Source: Coccinella septempunctata
Taxonomy: Eukaryota > Arthropoda > Insecta > Coleoptera > Coccinellidae
Assembly: GCF_907165205.1 (NCBI RefSeq)
Contig: NC_058193.1
Span: 27,541,521 to 27,605,520 of the forward strand
DNA length: 64,000 nucleotides
Direction: 5' to 3'
Shown here piece by piece: positions 1 through 12,028 of this stretch. Within the stretch, counting starts at the first letter, position 1; every line of letters starts with the position of its first letter. The notes beneath the pieces are model-generated. The model did no database searches. It saw nothing but the letters and a program-made list of their open reading frames with translations, and was not told the origin of the DNA. Both the position numbers and the translations under genes were made by a program.

Positions 1-330
1 ATTAACACAGAAACTGGCCTTCCCGATCGGTCATCATCTTCAATGAAAAATTTATCTCTTTTGAAGCTTGTAGACCAATTTTTCACGGTCACGTACAAAG
101 GACATTGGACACCAGGCGTATTAAGCATCTCTTCGTAAATCTGCTTACCTCTTAATCCTTTCAAATACAGGTACTTGGTGATGACTCCATACTCCAATTT
201 TTCGATTTTCACATCTTCTTTCTTTTAATTTATTGCGTAACTCTGGTTTACTTTTTTGACCCCAAATTTCACTCTTACCCTCTAATGAGTGATTGTTTGT
301 TGCTATGGTAACACAATATTTTTTTATGCA
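1..330 (-). pseudogene. mariner transposase 5' fragment, cut by the window edge
   Basis: Read on the minus strand this is the 5' part of a mariner-family (DD34D) transposase gene. It aligns almost base for base with the copy that starts at 47249: leader, start region and the first 70 or so codons. Visible protein pieces include the HTH-region block KIEKLEYGVITKYLYLKGL and DDDRSGRPVSV near the left edge. About 13 bases are missing just after the start codon compared with the 47 kb copy, so ATG is followed directly by TGA; the copy cannot make protein. The outer end (about 305-325) reads into the same short non-mariner flank as the 47 kb copy. The rest of the element lies outside the window. 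Confidence 0.85.
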
Positions 331-562
331 TGGATCTGGTTTAGGCTAACTAGATATCCTTCAACTCCAAAATATCTCCCAATGCTGTATTTCGTAATAC
401 ATTATCGAATTCGTTAATACATTATATCACTTTTAATACTTAATAACTTAATCTGTTATGAATGCATTTTCACTTTCTTAATCCTTTATGTGTAAATAAT
501 CTCAATTAATGATTGATAATAATACGTGCCTGAATATCTTTTAAAATCAAGTTAGAATATTC
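331..562. other. short flank shared with the 47 kb mariner, then unassigned
   Basis: About 335-376 matches the minus strand of 47190-47236 (peptide reading HGSGLG, then LDI), so the same sequence adjoins the truncated end of both mariner copies. From about 377 to 562 there is AT-rich DNA in which I see nothing. Confidence 0.5.
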
Positions 563-1075
563 AGGGTAATTTCAAAGGTGAGGTTTTTTTTGACAGAAGG
601 TAGAAGTCATTTCGCCAAAAATTGTCTTTTTAAAATAATCAAGATGGCTGAGCTACAACCCCTAGATTCGACAAAATTTCATTAAATTTCAAGTACAGGA
701 CGAAACAAAACATAAACATATGGAGGGACAATGAATGGAAAACATACTTCCGAGTCTATCTGATAAGTTGCAGTTGCAGTTGAAAAAATTGTTGTATCTT
801 GCGATTAAGGGAGGCAAAAGTGTAGAAAATTGAGACAGTTTATTGAAAGTGCTCATATTGACAAAGTGTTATTATTGTTTTCTTATTTCATTTCAGTTTA
901 ACGTTTTTTGTTGGAGGGCTCGAACAAAAAAAAGATTGTGATGACCATTGTGAACAAATTTGTGAATAATTTAGACGAATTTTATTGGTGAGATTCAATT
1001 TTTTAACACTTATTATTGAAATGAGCCATTTCATAGAATACGTTAGTCGCAAGACAAAGGAAATAACATTTTGAT
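563..1075 (+). repeat. repeat family F, copy 1 (one end only)
   Basis: It begins with the CAGGGTAATTTCAAAGGTGAGG terminus-like sequence and runs collinear with the reverse complement of 4773 down to about 4270. Shared stretches include the blocks around 640-720 and 880-1030. The matching opposite terminus seen in copy 2 is absent here. No coding frame is preserved; short open frames on both strands are chance. Confidence 0.7.
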
Positions 1076-1637
1076 CTCATTGTCATTACCACATAGTTTG
1101 AAGTTATTAGTATTTTTCCTACTGACATATAAAGAACTCGACTACAATGTACGTAAATATTTATGGATGTTAATACATCCGATAGCTTTTCAATGTCAGA
1201 CAAACGAACGGTCATTGTCTGCTGTAGTGTTGGAGGTTCGCTTGCTGTTATTCATTCCCAGAGCGCTCATTTTTTATTTGGTACAGATGACCCAGAGAGC
1301 AATGTTGCCTTTATCTCCAAACAACAACGATAACTTGAAGTAATTGAATCATTCCAGCGCGTTGTTTACAGGATTTCATTGTGTTCTGTTCTATAAATAC
1401 GGGAGAAAAAAATGTAAATAGGGCCCCTGCTCGAGAAACTTGAATGAACTGGATTCAACTTCTCCTTTCACTTCAAAACTTTTTTTCACGATCTCGGAGT
1501 TTAATTGCATCGTTTACAAGAGTACAATCTGAACCAGAATTGATTTGTGATGGCTGCCTTGGTCTTCAGTATACTTACTGGTCTAATAGGTTTATATATT
1601 TCAATAATTTGTTTTGCCATCGTTGAAAATACCACAT
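1076..1637. other. no feature recognised
   Basis: AT-rich DNA with short, overlapping chance frames. I see no repeat partner or conserved motif here. Confidence 0.4.
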
Positions 1638-1788
1638 ATACTCTATTCAGATTTATTTTAGCAATCGGTTGGCCATGAAATAATTTTCTCAAGTTTTTGT
1701 AACTAGAACGAAGTAATGTTGGCACTCATGAAATGTCGGTAATGTCATAACGCCGTTGCCACAACTAATATCAATTTTTGTTACGAAA

Positions 1789-2084
1789 ATGCCGAAAGAG
1801 ATTGAAAAAAGGGACAGGGTTTCAGGAAGTGCTATTTAGAATTCAAGTCCGCTCATTCAAAAAGTTATACCTTGATATTCTAAAATCCACAATACGTCAG
1901 ACGGTAGCGAACATATTCAATGTAAGAGATTTTATATAATGTTTCATCTGAATCTAAACGACTTATATTTTAGCTGAATATTTCCACAATCAGAAAGATT
2001 GTGAATGAAGAGGATGACCAAGAATTTCCTTCTATTGGGAGACCCAAAAAAGTGGAGGCATTTGAGAATTTTATGTTTGATTGA
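1789..2084 (+). pseudogene. spliced N-terminal HTH remnant of the family G transposase
   Basis: Exon 1 ends at 1921. A 52-bp intron follows (GTAAGAG at 1922 to TTTTAG at 1973), and exon 2 runs in phase from 1974 to the stop at 2082-2084. Across the junction the frame reads STIRQTVANIFN then LNISTIRKIVNEEDD, which is two helices of a helix-turn-helix of the kind found at transposase N-termini, followed by GRPKKV. A small indel in exon 1 breaks the link to the ATG at 1789. Copy 2 (minus strand) has the same 52-bp intron at 44838-44889 and nearly the same protein. The DDE catalytic part is missing. Whether this remnant is still transcribed or spliced cannot be told from sequence. Confidence 0.6.
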
Positions 2085-2650
2085 ATTAATGCGAAAAGTT
2101 TACTACAGGCTTTTCGATAAATGTCATCGGAGAATAAGTTTCCTAAAATAGATTTTTCTATTTTTCATTTGACTTGTCCTATACAATATAAATGTCTTAA
2201 GGTACTAATAAATACCTAATTTTTATTATTTCATCAATGTATCAAGATGAATAGCCACAAATACACGCAAGTTGCCCTGTTACTTGTTTATTCATGTGAA
2301 ATTTTTGTTCAAAGGTGAAGTTCATCTTAACTTGAAACTTCCTTCAATTCCTTTTAATTATATGGATGCAAGACGATTTTTGTTGAAGAATTTTACATTC
2401 TTGAAATTATCTATTAATTCCTTCGGGAGATACCCATTCCCAACCACTGCATCATATGCATTTCATCTTCGGGTTAATATTTTTGAAATCTACAAATGAT
2501 GTAAGCCAAAGAAGATAACGAACATTAACTCTCCTCAAGCTAATGCATATTATGATATTATACTGATCTCTTGTATTTTCCATCCAAATAACTGGATTTG
2601 GTATGCCTTCAATCAGTTTGTATAAACTTCAATTATGTTCGTCACAATAG

Positions 2651-2760
2651 GTCCAATTTACACCAGTGTAGAGGAGGTGTAGTTTATCTACATCTCTACA
2701 CGGGTGTAAATCAAATCGAGTGTAGAAAAGTGCTACACTTTTTATGCAAACGAAAGGACC
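2651..2760. mobile_element. 110-bp MITE inside family G copy 1
   Basis: The ends are GGTCC and GGACC flanked by TA on both sides. The corresponding place in G copy 2 (near 44170) is continuous without it, so this is a clean insertion with a TA target duplication, as in Tc1/mariner-type MITEs. The inside contains several repeats and inverted repeats of a TGTAG / CTACA and GTGTAAA motif. Confidence 0.7.
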
Positions 2761-2961
2761 TATATTTTCCGAAGAGATTCGACATCGTGATAAAATACGT
2801 AATAACAGAAACTTTTACGTAGAATGGGCAACATAGCGTTGATTTAAAACCCAAAAATGTTTTGACAAGCGTCATAACCCCACATTTTCGTACTATACAG
2901 AGTGAAATTTGTCAAATTTCCATGGCCAACCGACTGCTAAAATAAAAGTGAATGGAGTATA

Positions 2962-3970
2962 GAATGACTTTATTTCCGTAACTTATGAGGTTTTCCATAG
3001 AAACATGATACATCATTGAAACACCCTGCATATCACAAACCTTCTTTTTTCTACACGAAACTCATCAACAGGCAGCATCTTTGATGATAGCTAATGAAAT
3101 AACATTGAGTTATTTTGATGATACGATAAGTTATGAAACACTATTCAAAAAGTACACGTGACAGCGTTGAGCTGATTTCACTAATCCAATTATCAACGAG
3201 TAAATTGGCTTCAATGACAACAATAATTATTTCATTTTCGCAGCCCTAATATATTTGTTTATAGATCAGCGGTCCATTCCAAAACTTGGATATCGGTTTG
3301 CCAATTCTCTATCTCGAGGTTCCTCAAATATTTTAGGAGAACTCGTATCTCTCCTGATAAATTGGCGGATGAAGTGACCTCTACAAGGCCGTCCGAGCAA
3401 AGTCGAAATTTACCGCACCGTATAAAAATAAAATGGATTTGCCAGATCTTGAACATTCGTTACATCAAGGTTCGGCCTAGAAGTCTGAATTCGCGAATTT
3501 GTTCCTCCGTCAGGAATTGGGAAATGTGATTAGAGGTTAGAAATTCACGGATGGTCGACATGTGAATTCTAATTCGGAACGAAAAAAGGTTAATTTTATA
3601 CAATCAAGGTTTTAGCGTAACATTTTTCAAACTGCGGTTTTTTTCCTATGTCTAATTACACCCATGAAAAGTATGAATTCGTTAGGTGTTATGGATGATT
3701 CGACATGAAAAAATATATAAACAATGAAATTATGAGTACCTACACCAAGTTATGTAACGTAATTTTTAATAATCCAAATTATTTAGCAGCTCAATTGAGC
3801 AGTTTCTGTGGAGGTCGTCCGATTGAACAAGTTATAGTTAGGATAAATGATATTTTGACTGTTGCTAAGGATTATAAGAACGTTAACGAAATCAAGAGAT
3901 TCTTGATGTCTTAGGATATGATTCCGAAACTGGTCAAATGAAAGTTGTACTAGAATCTTCGATGATTTGA
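2962..3970. other. no feature recognised
   Basis: About 1 kb of AT-rich DNA. Two frames of 65-70 codons (3259-3456 on minus, 3705-3914 on plus) have no recognisable motif or splice signals and are probably chance. Confidence 0.4.
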
Positions 3971-4773
3971 TATGAAGGTGAGGCTTTTTTTTCAACAGAA
4001 GGTAGAACTGGTCAAAATGAAGCGTTTCACCAAAAATAATCTATACAAAACTTTAAAAATGACAAAGTTGAAAAAAACTGAAAATGAATACTGAAATAGA
4101 TCCTAATACGACCCTAGACCGTTTGTTAGTTTAATTATCGCAAAGCAGTGGGAAAAAACTTATCTCCTGATTCGACCATGTGGTTTCGTTTAAGATATTG
4201 GCTTGTTCGATATTTACGTGATAATGAAAATGGAAACTTAGAATTGCCGAATTGTTGCCATTATTTTTTAGTAACTTGCACGATTTTATAAAATGGCTCA
4301 TTTTGATACCAACTGACAGAAGAGACTTAGGACACGAGTGTAAAAAATAGAATATCACCTCAAAATCTAAGAAAAAAATTGTTTAAATTATTCACGAATT
4401 TTATCACAATGGCCATCAAAATCTTCTTGTTCGAACATTCCAACATCTTCGTAACATAAGCACTTTCAAGAAACTGCCTCGATTTTCTACATTTTTTTTC
4501 ACCCTAAACTGCACGATACAACAATTATGATTCTTTCAAAAGTGACCTGATGCATCTAATCCGATGAACTTGGTACTGAACCATTCATTATCCAGCCATA
4601 TGTTTATGTTTTGTTTCGATTTTGCGATGCCGGAGTCACCTTCCACAGTACCGTACTTGAAATTCATTGAAATGTTGTCGAACTTCTAGGGGTTGTATCT
4701 CAGCCATCTTGGACTTATTTTGATGAGTTCTATCTTCTGTCAAAAAAGCCTCACCTTTGAAATCACCCTGTAT
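3971..4773 (-). mobile_element. repeat family F, copy 2, with both ends
   Basis: An inverted pair of ends lies at about 3975-4010 (GAAGGTGAGGC and the AACAGAAGGTAGAA block) and 4730-4773 (its complement, ending CACCCTGTA). The right part is the reverse complement of copy 1 (563-1075). No transposase is visible. The CAGGGTGATTTC terminus resembles that of other hairpin families in the window. Confidence 0.7.
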
Positions 4774-6677
4774 AATGCAAAATGGCTAATTGATATACCC
4801 ATACGAAGTTAACTTTTTTGAATAGAACATCCTATATTTTATTAGAAATTTGAATAGAACTCCAAAAGACAAATATAAATATAATATTTAAAGTTTTATG
4901 TGCTTCAAATTGACTGATAATTTTCAGAAAATATAGTCCGATAGTTGGAATTTTCTAAGTAGCTACTCATATACTTAGATGCTACGATATGGCAGTCTGT
5001 AGTCTGTACTAATACAAATTTGAGGAATATCCAACTCTTACGTCCTCATCCAATCAGACCGTTTTTTTAAGAGGTAGGTACCTACCCTCTTCAAGAATTC
5101 ATTATTTTTTATGTTCTTTCAACGAGACCCTTTATGAAATAGCAACTTTAGAAAGCATTTTGAATGCCTATAAATATCAACACGGAAATACAGGTAGCTT
5201 TATTTGTTTAATAATTTCTATAAAAATGTTGAGCTTAGTTCATTTTTTTGTCATTGTTTTTCAGCAACAAGAAGCATAATCCAATTAATATTGATAAAAG
5301 TATGAAGAAAATATTTTTTTTTGAGTTTTTCAATTTAGAGATAAAGTGTCTGGCATATTTTATGGAAATCATAAAACGAACAAAAAACCTAGCTTTATGC
5401 CTGACATATTTAGTTCAGATGGCATTTTTATTGGGTGCTCTATTCAAAAAAGAAATGGAGGATATTATTGATTTACAAAAAATGGCAACACTATAAACTT
5501 TCAAATACGTTCTGTTTGTATAAAGAGTTCAAAGTAAGATACTCCTCAAATTTATTGGCAAAAATTGCAATTCGATATCTATAAAGCTTGTCTACTAACA
5601 GCATTTCAAATGTTTGTCAAATTTTCCTGATAATTGTCAACATAAAATTAATCAGAGGCCCCTAAAACTGTATTCTGTCTTTTAAAGTTCTATACAAATG
5701 ATGAATGAGCAAAGGGCGTTGTATCAAAAAAAGATAAGGTTAGGTTCGCATATTATTGAAACGATTTTGAATCCCAATGCCAAACAGTTGTTGATCCATC
5801 CCATCGAAGAAGCGATCCAGCAGCTAACAAACACGCAAATTCAAATTGCAATGAACGCGAATTGAATACCAGGAAGAATTTTTGCGTGGAATATACTAGT
5901 CAGAAAGAAACTTATGGATATGAATGAAGGTTAAGCAAGCGTATGCCGTTCCTGCTAGTTCTCGAGTCCTTGTCCGTCCAAGTTTAGCTACCAACAACCC
6001 AAGTCACGGTCATAATAATTTTGCTAAAGGTGACCGACTCCATTGCCAAGTAGCACACTATTCCACTTCCTGCTCGAAATTTAATCTTGATTGTTGAATC
6101 TTGGAAGTACCTATTTAAGGACCGAATTATTGATAATTGGGGGTGCTGCCATGTTAGCCTTCTCTTCATTAGCTTTATTTCTGTTGGCATGGCGGAAGGT
6201 AATCTTGGTGAATATGCTAGGTTTCGTTCATTTTGATATTGTAAAAAAACTAAAATGAACTACAATTCGTGCACTATAGCCTAGCATTTTTAATGGTCAT
6301 CAATATATAAAATTCTCATTTTGTTTTAGGGTGTGATTGCAGTTGGCAACTGGAATATGGTTTAATTCTAAATATGAAAGTGTTATACTCGAGACTCGTT
6401 CTTGCAATTAACTTTTTCATAATTGAACATAATATTTCACTTATTATTTCTGCTTTTTACTAAATACATGCATCTGACTAGATCGATCCCTTCAGAATCA
6501 TCTTGCGCCTGTTTTTCACTATTCCTAATTTTCAATCTCTTCCAGTGCATCTTCAATCCCGAAATTTCTTCAGGTATCATGCATCAGGATGCTTTCGGCG
6601 GTTAGGTAAGCCAAAACTTTGTGCATTGTGCAAAACAGTATTTCAGAGTTCTATAGGGTGTCACGACACCCCTATTA
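4774..6677. other. mostly unassigned; one small open frame
   Basis: A 1.9-kb AT-rich stretch. Apart from the 55-codon frame at 5698-5865, listed separately, I recognise nothing. The frames at 5248-5496, 5984-6190 and 6423-6694 show no family motif. Confidence 0.35.
5698..5865 (+). CDS. small open frame, 55 codons, function unknown
   Basis: This frame starts with two methionine codons and reads MMNEQRALYQKK near the start and HPIEEAIQQLTNTQIQIAM near the end, which is a balanced amphipathic composition unlike the lysine- or phenylalanine-rich chance frames around it. It has no signal peptide and no known motif, and I do not recognise it. It could be a fragment of a transposon protein or an exon piece. 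It is reported because its composition differs from the surrounding sequence; the evidence is weak. Confidence 0.2.
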   Translation: MMNEQRALYQKKIRLGSHIIETILNPNAKQLLIHPIEEAIQQLTNTQIQIAMNAN

Positions 6678-7206
6678 TACAGGGTGATTCATAACTATTG
6701 GGACATAGGCTAAGGGCAGATTGTTTGGACCAAAATATGGCGATAGGACCAAATATACCTCAATAAAATATTGCTGTGGAAAAAGATAGAGGGCGTTAAA
6801 GTTTAATTTTTTATAAGGGGACAAAATAATATCCTTTATTAATAGAATTAGAAAAGGCATAGAAGTTGGAGGAGGCCACGTAGAACATTTAATTTAAGTT
6901 TATTCTTTTTATGTTACATTGTTTTTAATTATACTTTATCGTCGAAATAAATAAATAAAATAAATAAATCGTTACTTCAAATCCCCCTTCCGATGCTCAG
7001 AACTGTTCAATTGTGTTTTTCTTAAAAACGGATGAAAAAATATACAGTGAAATTATTAGCAAAAAACGAAAAAGAAATTCAACTTTAACTCCCTCTATCT
7101 TTTTCCACAGCAATATTTTATTGAGGTATATTTGGTCCTATCGCCATATTTTGGTCCAAACAATCTGCCCTTAGCCTATGTCCCAATAGTTATGAATCAT
7201 CCTGTA
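6678..7206. mobile_element. 529-bp foldback element
   Basis: The arms of roughly 130 bp at 6678-6810 and 7080-7206 are near-perfect inverted repeats, beginning TACAGGGTGATTCATAACTA. The centre is AT-rich with an (AATA)n stretch near 6945-6970. The frame at 6675-6860 on minus is just one arm. It lies directly against family B copy 1. Confidence 0.85.
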
Positions 7207-7208
7207 TA

Positions 7209-7820
7209 TACAGGATGATTCTTTGACTCGTACAAATATTTAAGATATAGCCTTTTCAACTTTCCATAATGAGATGTGCAATCCCTGGAGAAACAAAATT
7301 CCCTTCAAAATAACAAGCTAAATCTATGACACTGTGAATCTCTTAAACAGTGTTGCATTGAGCCAAAGCATCCATTTTTTTCGAATATCACAGATATTTT
7401 TATTTTTGAACATCAAATTACTCGAAAACGGCGCATTATACGAAAAAATATGAATTTCACAAAATGTTCAAATAGTCACTAGTTAGAGTCCAACTTAGTT
7501 TTGAAAGTTGGGTTCTTTGAGTTTTTGGTATTTTTATGATGCGTAATGGTCATAATAAGAAACTGGAAGATGTGGGTGATATATTATATACGAAAAAGAT
7601 ACATCAAATAAATGAAAATCTACATTCCCAAATTCATTTCATTCCATAAAACCGTTTATGAGATACAACTAAAAATACCATTTTTTTAAGGTTTTTAAAC
7701 GACCCTTATTTTTTGAACCGAGCCGGTTCGGAAAAAATGGTATAAAAAAAAAGTGTTTCTTTTTTGACCTCAAGAATCTACTGTTGAAAAATTTGTACAA
7801 GTTGAAGACGCACCCTTTAT
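7209..7820 (+). mobile_element. repeat family B, copy 1
   Basis: Family B elements start TACAGGGTGAGTCTTTGACT and end with the complement. The inverted ends are about 100 bp and carry a conserved TTGAGGTCAAAAG and CCGATTCGG block. Here the left end lacks that block (direct join to the ATATAGCC segment), while the right end is complete. There is no coding frame. Confidence 0.8.
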
Positions 7821-9222
7821 TTACATTCGCTTGATTCTGGAAATTATTGAAAGGGGGCCATCATTTAGCAATAGCTCAAATTAAGAACGGAGTCAGTTGA
7901 AAAGTGAAAATTTCAGGTTTGAACATGAGCTGACTGAAAATTGAATAGTTTTCATGATTTTTTGAGCCACTTTCGAACATATCACAATAAAAATGTTTTG
8001 CAGTGTAATAAAAAGTGAATCTCTAATGTCAATGGATTGAAAATTCCAGCGAAATACGATGAAAAAACAATTTGCATTAAAAAGCAAGATGCAGTGTCGT
8101 CTTTCAACTTCAGTTATTAAAAATTCAAGTACTAAGTGACAAATTACAAGAGCAAATAATAAATTAGTGAATGAAGGTGCTGACTGGAGATTCACAGGGT
8201 TTTACTCCCTTATTTCCCGGTCAATTGTGATAGAAACTCTTTATTTTTCTAAGGCAAAATATGGGATCTTCCAGATTAAACTGGTAACGCCATAACAATC
8301 AACACCTCGTTCGAAAAACAGAGCGGTTTCGCATGAAACTCAGGGTCGCTTAAGACCCTCATCAGAATCGATAGAAAATGTTTGGAACCCTCTCATTATA
8401 CCCGTGCAAAAACAATAAAATTCTTAGAATCTAATTAGTGGGTCACCGTACACTTGGCCGCTTCTTGTGTATAGTGCCTAATAAAAAAGAGACGATGCGT
8501 CACTGCCAGAATTTTAATTGAAAGGCTAGAGAGTCATGGTCAAGGTCGTACGGCTTACTGCCGATTGTTTTGATTTCTATCTGGAATAAATTATTCTGAC
8601 GATAGTTCACACGAAATCGGTATTTTGGACGAGCGGTAGACCGACATTAAAATTCTGGGAAGGACATTTGGACGGTTTCGACTGCGGACTTCGGCGGAAA
8701 AAATTCGACCACTTATCGTGGGTGTGTTGCTGCCTGTCAACTGGTCGACCTTTACCTTGATCGTTCTGGAAAATTCAATGTAACTTGTTCGTTCGATAAA
8801 TTGACACTTCCTGATCGAGAAAAACAAGAAAACCATCCAGTACTCGATAAATTGAATTTCTATATCGCAATAATTCATGATTCTCATGGGTACACAGGGT
8901 GTCTCACGATGAATATTTTATTTGTAGAGAACTAATAACAATTTTGTACTGAAAATTTGCATGTTGGGTTTGCCACTATGAACTTTCTCCCTGAAATATT
9001 TTCACAATCCAAATTACTGATCTACTAGAACAAATAATAATGAATGATATTTTCGTTTTATGTTAGAGTATTGGTTAAGAAAATGATAAAGTTCTTTTGA
9101 ATCATTGGCATTTCATTCATTCTTGAAGGATTAAATCTTTCAGAGTCAAATAAAAATTTGTTTTTTGGGTTTTGCCCTGTATTCTACTGAAGAAACTCAA
9201 CTGTAGAAGGATTTTTATATTA
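7821..9222. other. no gene recognised
   Basis: 1.4 kb of mixed DNA. The minus frames at 7893-8195 (100 codons) and 8591-8887 (98 codons) lack recognisable domains. At about 8894 there is a lone ACACAGGGTGTCTC end-like sequence with no inverted partner nearby. Confidence 0.35.
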
Positions 9223-10203
9223 TACAGGGTGTCTGTAAACAAATGCGAAGGACTTAGGGAGATGATTCCTCGATGGAAATAAGCATTGGTAGTTCCTATT
9301 AATTTTTTTCGAAATCGACCTCCCTTCCAAGATACAGCATTTGGAAGGCGATGACGAATTGACAGTTTTTATTTTTTTTTCCGGTTCTAAAAAACACTGA
9401 GCCATAAAACTATACATATTATGAAGCACTAAGTAGATGTTACTCACACAACTTTTTTAGATTTCATAACAATATTATTAGGGGTTGAAAATAACAACGC
9501 CTTATGATTTTCCTTCGAAAATTGTTTTCGCGGTATAGATTTTCGAAAAATAAAATTCTCTTATGGTTTCCCATTCAATTCTGGAGAAAAAAGTTTGTTG
9601 CAAAATTTCGATACATACGATACTTTTCTCTGATTAAATATAAACTTACAGGCAGTATACGAAGGTCTATGAGGCAGAGAGTTGATGCATGTATTTTAAA
9701 AGGTGGTAGTCTTTCTATGGAACATCTATATAATACGATGAAATGGAATGAACAGTGATCAGAACTGCTTGTAAGTTTTTATTTATTCCGAGAAAAGTAT
9801 CGACTGTATCGATATTTTGCAAGAGACTTTTTTCTCCAGAATTTAATGGCAAACCATAAGAGAATTTTATTTTTCGAAAATCTATTCGGAAAAAATAATT
9901 TTTGAAGGAAATTTATAAGGGGTTGTTATTTTCAACCCCTAATAATAAAGTTATGAGATCTAAAAAAATTGTGTGATTTACATCTACTTAGTCACTTAGT
10001 GCTTCATATTATGTATAGTTTTTTGACTCAGTATTTTTTATAACCCGTAAAAAAATTATAAACTGTCAACTCATCATCGCCTTCCAAAGGCTGTATCTTG
10101 GAATAGGTCGATTTCGAAAAAGAATTGTAGGAACTACCCCTGCTTATTTTCTTCTAGGAATCATCTGTATTAGTCCTTCGCATTTGTTTACCGACACCCT
10201 GTA
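9223..10203. mobile_element. 981-bp foldback element
   Basis: Starts TACAGGGTGTCTGTAAACAA and ends with the complement. The arms match over most of their length (9223 to about 9650 against 10203 down to about 9780), so the whole can form one long hairpin. The 84-codon plus frame at 9504-9758 lies in the arm and centre and is not a gene. Confidence 0.85.
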
Positions 10204-11900
10204 TTATAAAATATGTCGAAGATATAAGCCTTGTCCATGGGTAGCTATGTAGAAATGTTTATAGTTATAGTTACATATTTGAAAGAACTGGGTGACGATA
10301 ACTGTAGGATGTTATGCTTTCGCTTGATAACACTGAACGGTTATCGAAATAAATTTTCGAATAAGTCATGAACTAATTCCTTGAAGCAACTTCCACGTTA
10401 CTTTTAGGTTGACTATAATGAATCGATTTTTTCCAAGAGTGAACTTGACCCAATTTTTGGCACAATGTTTCGATTGCATCTGCCCCGTTTCAAAATAGAT
10501 CAATAAATCAACTGTTGTATGCGCCAAGTGTTGTAAGATGTGACGTTTTCCCTGAATCGAGCTATTTTAATTTTCTATCTAATTATTTTCACCTGCCAAC
10601 CGGACAGGACTATTCAGAATTGAGTATTTTTTTCGAAACTCAAGGTTTCAGTTTTTGCTTGATGATCTTCGTTTAATATCGTATCAACAGTTTTGTTCAC
10701 AAAACTGATGATAAAATGTCTTTAAAAACTTTTATTCAAAATATCTATCTGAAAATCTGATAACCATACGTAAAAACACCATCAGGTACCATTCTAAATT
10801 GTTTTCCAAGAGTAAATAAAAAATAAACTCTTTCGATTCTTGCTGCTTACCTAAAATCACATGATATTTGAATAAAAATTTGGCCAGAAGAATACTGTAC
10901 TGCTTTCATTTGAAATAGATTGAAAAGATCTCTGGACCGATGTGTCACTCGATATAAATGACTTTATAAGAATCATAGGAAAAAAATGAGGTTTTTTATG
11001 ATCAAATTAATTGTGCAACTGATTATAATTGGTACTCCTTTTTAGTTTGGATGGGCAAAATATATGCTTTGCAGCAATTGGAATATAAATCCAAAATACT
11101 TTCTCGCGTGTATTTGAAATAGGAATAACAAAATATTTTCAAGTCGTATATTTGAAAAATTAAATGAAAAATACCGTATTTTCACCAAATTTATTTAAAA
11201 TAAAAATACAAATCACAAAATACACTCAAGTGTTATGTGAAAAGAATACAACTAGTCAACTCCAGCTAATTATAATCGGCAAAAGAAAAATTCAGTTTCG
11301 GGAACACAAGGTTTTTTGATGTGTTATCAGACAGTCTCTTGTTGTGCACTCAATAAAACCTACTACTGGACTACAGGTCCTGATCTTGATGAGCACAAAC
11401 TAGTCTAAACCTATTTTTTATATTCGATAATGTTCAAGGACGGTAAGCTTATTGCTTTTATCGTTTTAGAAGCTGAGTAACTCTCAGTTATGATACAATT
11501 AGAGTGAAATGACTCAAATTGCAATCTTACTGACGATATAATTTGGTTCCTAAAGATATTGAAGTAGGCAGAAGTTTTTTATAGTTACAATAATTGTAAC
11601 CCTGGTGCCTGAATATAACTTAAAGCCGTACTAACTTGTTTCAATACTTCAAAGAATTCCTCTAAGTATTCTGATTCTAAGTCCGAGAAAGGGCAACTAG
11701 GTTGCTCGTCTATAAGCCGCTTAAGTCTCATCGAATTCATCAAATGGGTAATTTGATTTTAGATTTTCATCTCTTAAGCCGTAAAGAGTGTTCTATCTGG
11801 TGAGACAGTGATATTTCAACTGTCCACGACATTTTTCATCACTTCAGCTGTAGAACCAAAAGGCTAAATTGTTCTTAGGTTATCGTCCATTTAGTTAGAT
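10204..11900. other. no feature recognised
   Basis: 1.7 kb of AT-rich DNA without long open frames or visible repeat partners. Confidence 0.4.
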
Positions 11901-12028
11901 GAAATGAAAGAATATTGGGATTCTTGGACTAATTTTCTTTATTGTTCTTCAATACGTTTCGAAACGTCGGCGTTGTATTGAAGAACAATAAAGAAAATTA
12001 TTCCAAGAATCCCAATATTCTTTCATTT
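11901..12028. repeat. 128-bp near-perfect palindrome with a GC-rich loop
   Basis: The two arms of about 55 bases (from GAAATGAAAGAATATTGGGA and its complement) differ at one or two positions. The loop holds GTTTCGAAACGTCGGCG. The motif CGAAACGTCGG followed by TTGTATTGAAGAACAATAAA recalls the terminal parts of Penelope-like retroelements, but that is memory of a motif, not a match I can prove. Confidence 0.75.

Larger units (their letters stand above)
1638..2961 (+). mobile_element. repeat family G, copy 1: decayed DNA transposon with inverted ends
   Basis: The left end (ATACTCTATTCAGATTTATT from 1638) and right end (ending GTGAATGGAGTAT at 2961) are inverted repeats of about 40 bp that also carry GGTTGGCCATG. 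Two other copies occur in opposite orientation (43971-45170 and 56248-57558). The interior holds a short spliced helix-turn-helix reading frame (1789-2084), then about 0.8 kb with no frame, so it looks like an internal-deletion derivative of an autonomous transposon. A 110-bp MITE sits inside at 2651-2760. The superfamily is not settled. Confidence 0.8.

Noticed and set aside
7893..8195. 100-codon minus frame as a gene
   Set aside because: No motif, AT-driven composition, no splice or start context.
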